From contig NZ_AFBG01000019.1 of the NCBI RefSeq assembly GCF_000204195.1, forward strand, positions 558,001 through 622,000: 64,000 bases of DNA, in the 5' to 3' direction. Position 1 is the stretch's first letter; every line of letters starts with the position of its first letter. The position numbers and the translations under genes were made by a program. The stretch is from Acidovorax radicis N35. GTDB taxonomy: Bacteria > Pseudomonadota > Gammaproteobacteria > Burkholderiales > Burkholderiaceae_C. This document shows positions 62,970 through 64,000 of the stretch, one piece after another. The notes under the pieces were generated by a model. The model made no database searches. It saw nothing but the letters and a program-made list of their open reading frames with translations, and was not told where the DNA came from.

Positions 62970-64000
62970 TCAGTCGTTCCAGCGGCGCAGCACCAGGCTG
63001 GCGTTGGTGCCACCAAAACCGAAGCTGTTGGACAGCACGGTGGTCAGCTGCGCGTCGCGCGTCTGGGTGACCAGGGGCATATCGCCCAGTGCCGGGTCGG
63101 GCGTCTCCACATTGGCAGAACCGGCGATGAAGCCCTTGTTGAGCATGATCACGCAGTAGATCGCCTCTTGCACACCCGTTGCACCCAGCGAGTGGCCAGT
63201 GAGCGACTTGGTGGACGAGAAAGGAGGCACCTTGTCGCCAAACAGGGCACGCATGGCGCGCACTTCCTGCATGTCGCCCACCGGCGTGGAGGTGCCGTGG
63301 GTGTTGATGTAGTCGATGGGGGCGTCGAGCCCTTCCATGGCCTGCTGCATGCACGCAATGGCACCGTCGCCCGAAGGGGCCACCATGTCCTCGCCATCGC
63401 TGGTGGCGCCAAAGCCCACCACTTCGGCCAGGATGGTGGCGCCGCGCGCCTGGGCGTGTTCGAGGCTTTCCAGCACCACGGCGCCGCCGCCGCCCGCGAT
63501 CACAAAACCGTCGCGGTTCGCGTCGTAGGCGCGCGAGGCCTTCTCGGGCGTGGCGTTGTATTTGCTGGACATGGCGCCCATGCCGTCAAACAGCAGCGAC
63601 ATACCCCAGCTCAATTCTTCGCCACCACCCGCAAACATCACATCCTGCATGCCCCAGGCAATCTGCTGTGCGGCCACACCGATGCAGTGGGCCGAGGTGG
63701 AGCAGGCCGAGGTGATGGAGTAATTGATCCCCTTGACCTTGAAGTTGGTGGCCAGGCACGCGGACACGGTGGAGCTCATGCAGCGCGTGACCTGGTAGGG
63801 GCCGACGCGGCGAATGCCCTTTTCGCGCAGGGTGTCGGCTGCTTCGATCTGGTTGGCGGGAGAGCCCCCACCCGAGCCCATGATGAGGCCGGTGCGCGGA
63901 TGGCTCACCTGTTCGGGCGCAAGGCCTGCCTGGGCAATGGCGTCTTCGAGCGCGATCTGCGCATACGCGGCCGCATCGCCCATGAAGCGCAGTTGCTTGC
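62970..64000 (-). CDS. fabB: beta-ketoacyl-ACP synthase I (FabB), 5' end beyond window
   Basis: 343 residues of the C-terminal part are visible; the frame stays open to the edge (reading [13 protein letters not shown] there) and the start lies outside. Catalytic Cys in [14 protein letters not shown], the two His in [12 protein letters not shown] and [12 protein letters not shown], and [37 protein letters not shown] points to FabB rather than FabF. It elongates acyl-ACP and supports unsaturated fatty-acid synthesis. Confidence 0.92.
   Translation of the reverse strand, partial: KQLRFMGDAAAYAQIALEDAIAQAGLAPEQVSHPRTGLIMGSGGGSPANQIEAADTLREKGIRRVGPYQVTRCMSSTVSACLATNFKVKGINYSITSACSTSAHCIGVAAQQIAWGMQDVMFAGGGEELSWGMSLLFDGMGAMSSKYNATPEKASRAYDANRDGFVIAGGGGAVVLESLEHAQARGATILAEVVGFGATSDGEDMVAPSGDGAIACMQQAMEGLDAPIDYINTHGTSTPVGDMQEVRAMRALFGDKVPPFSSTKSLTGHSLGATGVQEAIYCVIMLNKGFIAGSANVETPDPALGDMPLVTQTRDAQLTTVLSNSFGFGGTNASLVLRRWND

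Overview
The window is GC-rich DNA from a betaproteobacterium, most likely a member of the Comamonadaceae (Acidovorax or a close relative). This placement is an inference. It rests on the glyQ-glyS-gmhB-plsC gene string, a TetR-led beta-oxidation operon, SlmA, and several families of short intergenic repeats that I associate with this family. No database search was possible. Coding density is high, nearly all genes lie on the minus strand, and many neighbours overlap by 4 bp (ATGA).

Layout, listed by rising coordinate; minus-strand operons are transcribed the opposite way. (1) 66-10331: a fatty-acid beta-oxidation operon headed by a TetR regulator with a perfect 14-bp palindrome in front of it. 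It encodes acyl-CoA dehydrogenase, a DUF2147 secreted protein, a fused hydroxyacyl-CoA dehydrogenase/enoyl-CoA hydratase, a hot-dog thioesterase, thiolase, an alpha/beta hydrolase, a second thioesterase and an enoyl-CoA hydratase. The C-terminal tail of a lost second hydratase follows it. (2) 10550-14671: slmA, an OmpR-type two-component pair and argB. (3) 14756-24533: a surface-polysaccharide locus with a WecA/MraY-type phosphoglycosyl transferase, lytic transglycosylase, hexapeptide acyltransferase, a methyltransferase with a long coiled coil, an LpxL-like acyltransferase, the Wzt/Wzm ABC exporter, an epimerase and two glycosyltransferases. (4) 24695-38890: a complete type II secretion operon in the order E-F-G-H-I-J-K-L-M-N/C-D. 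It is followed by a small lipoprotein, a probably abundant secreted protein of unknown function with its own promoter and terminator, a second lipoprotein and a parvulin-like foldase. (5) 38962-44583: two glycosyltransferases and rmlC, A, D, B for dTDP-rhamnose. The secretion operon therefore sits between two halves of a glycan locus. (6) 44695-48014: a two-domain fatty acyl-CoA reductase, a divergent phasin and a small secreted protein. (7) 48035-52299: a 7TM sensor kinase with its LuxR-type regulator, then a TetR gene and a TPR gene. (8) 52507-60150: coaX, a BON-LysM protein, rhodanese, a YgjP-type metallopeptidase, plsC, gmhB, glyS and glyQ. A non-coding stretch before glyQ holds a structured RNA-like element ending in an intrinsic terminator. 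(9) 60604-64000: L-asparaginase, a divergent LysR regulator and the 3' part of fabB running off the right edge.

The points most worth following up are these. A roughly 50-60-bp palindromic repeat family has entered coding sequences in frame, in one case supplying the ribosome-binding site, start codon and signal peptide of a protein. A coiled-coil methyltransferase sits beside a Wzt with a C-terminal extension, an arrangement like chain-length 'ruler' systems. Ten-base C tracts occur in two consecutive secretion genes. A matching inverted repeat stands in front of both a LuxR-type regulator gene and a small secreted-protein gene. A structured RNA-like element precedes glyQ.
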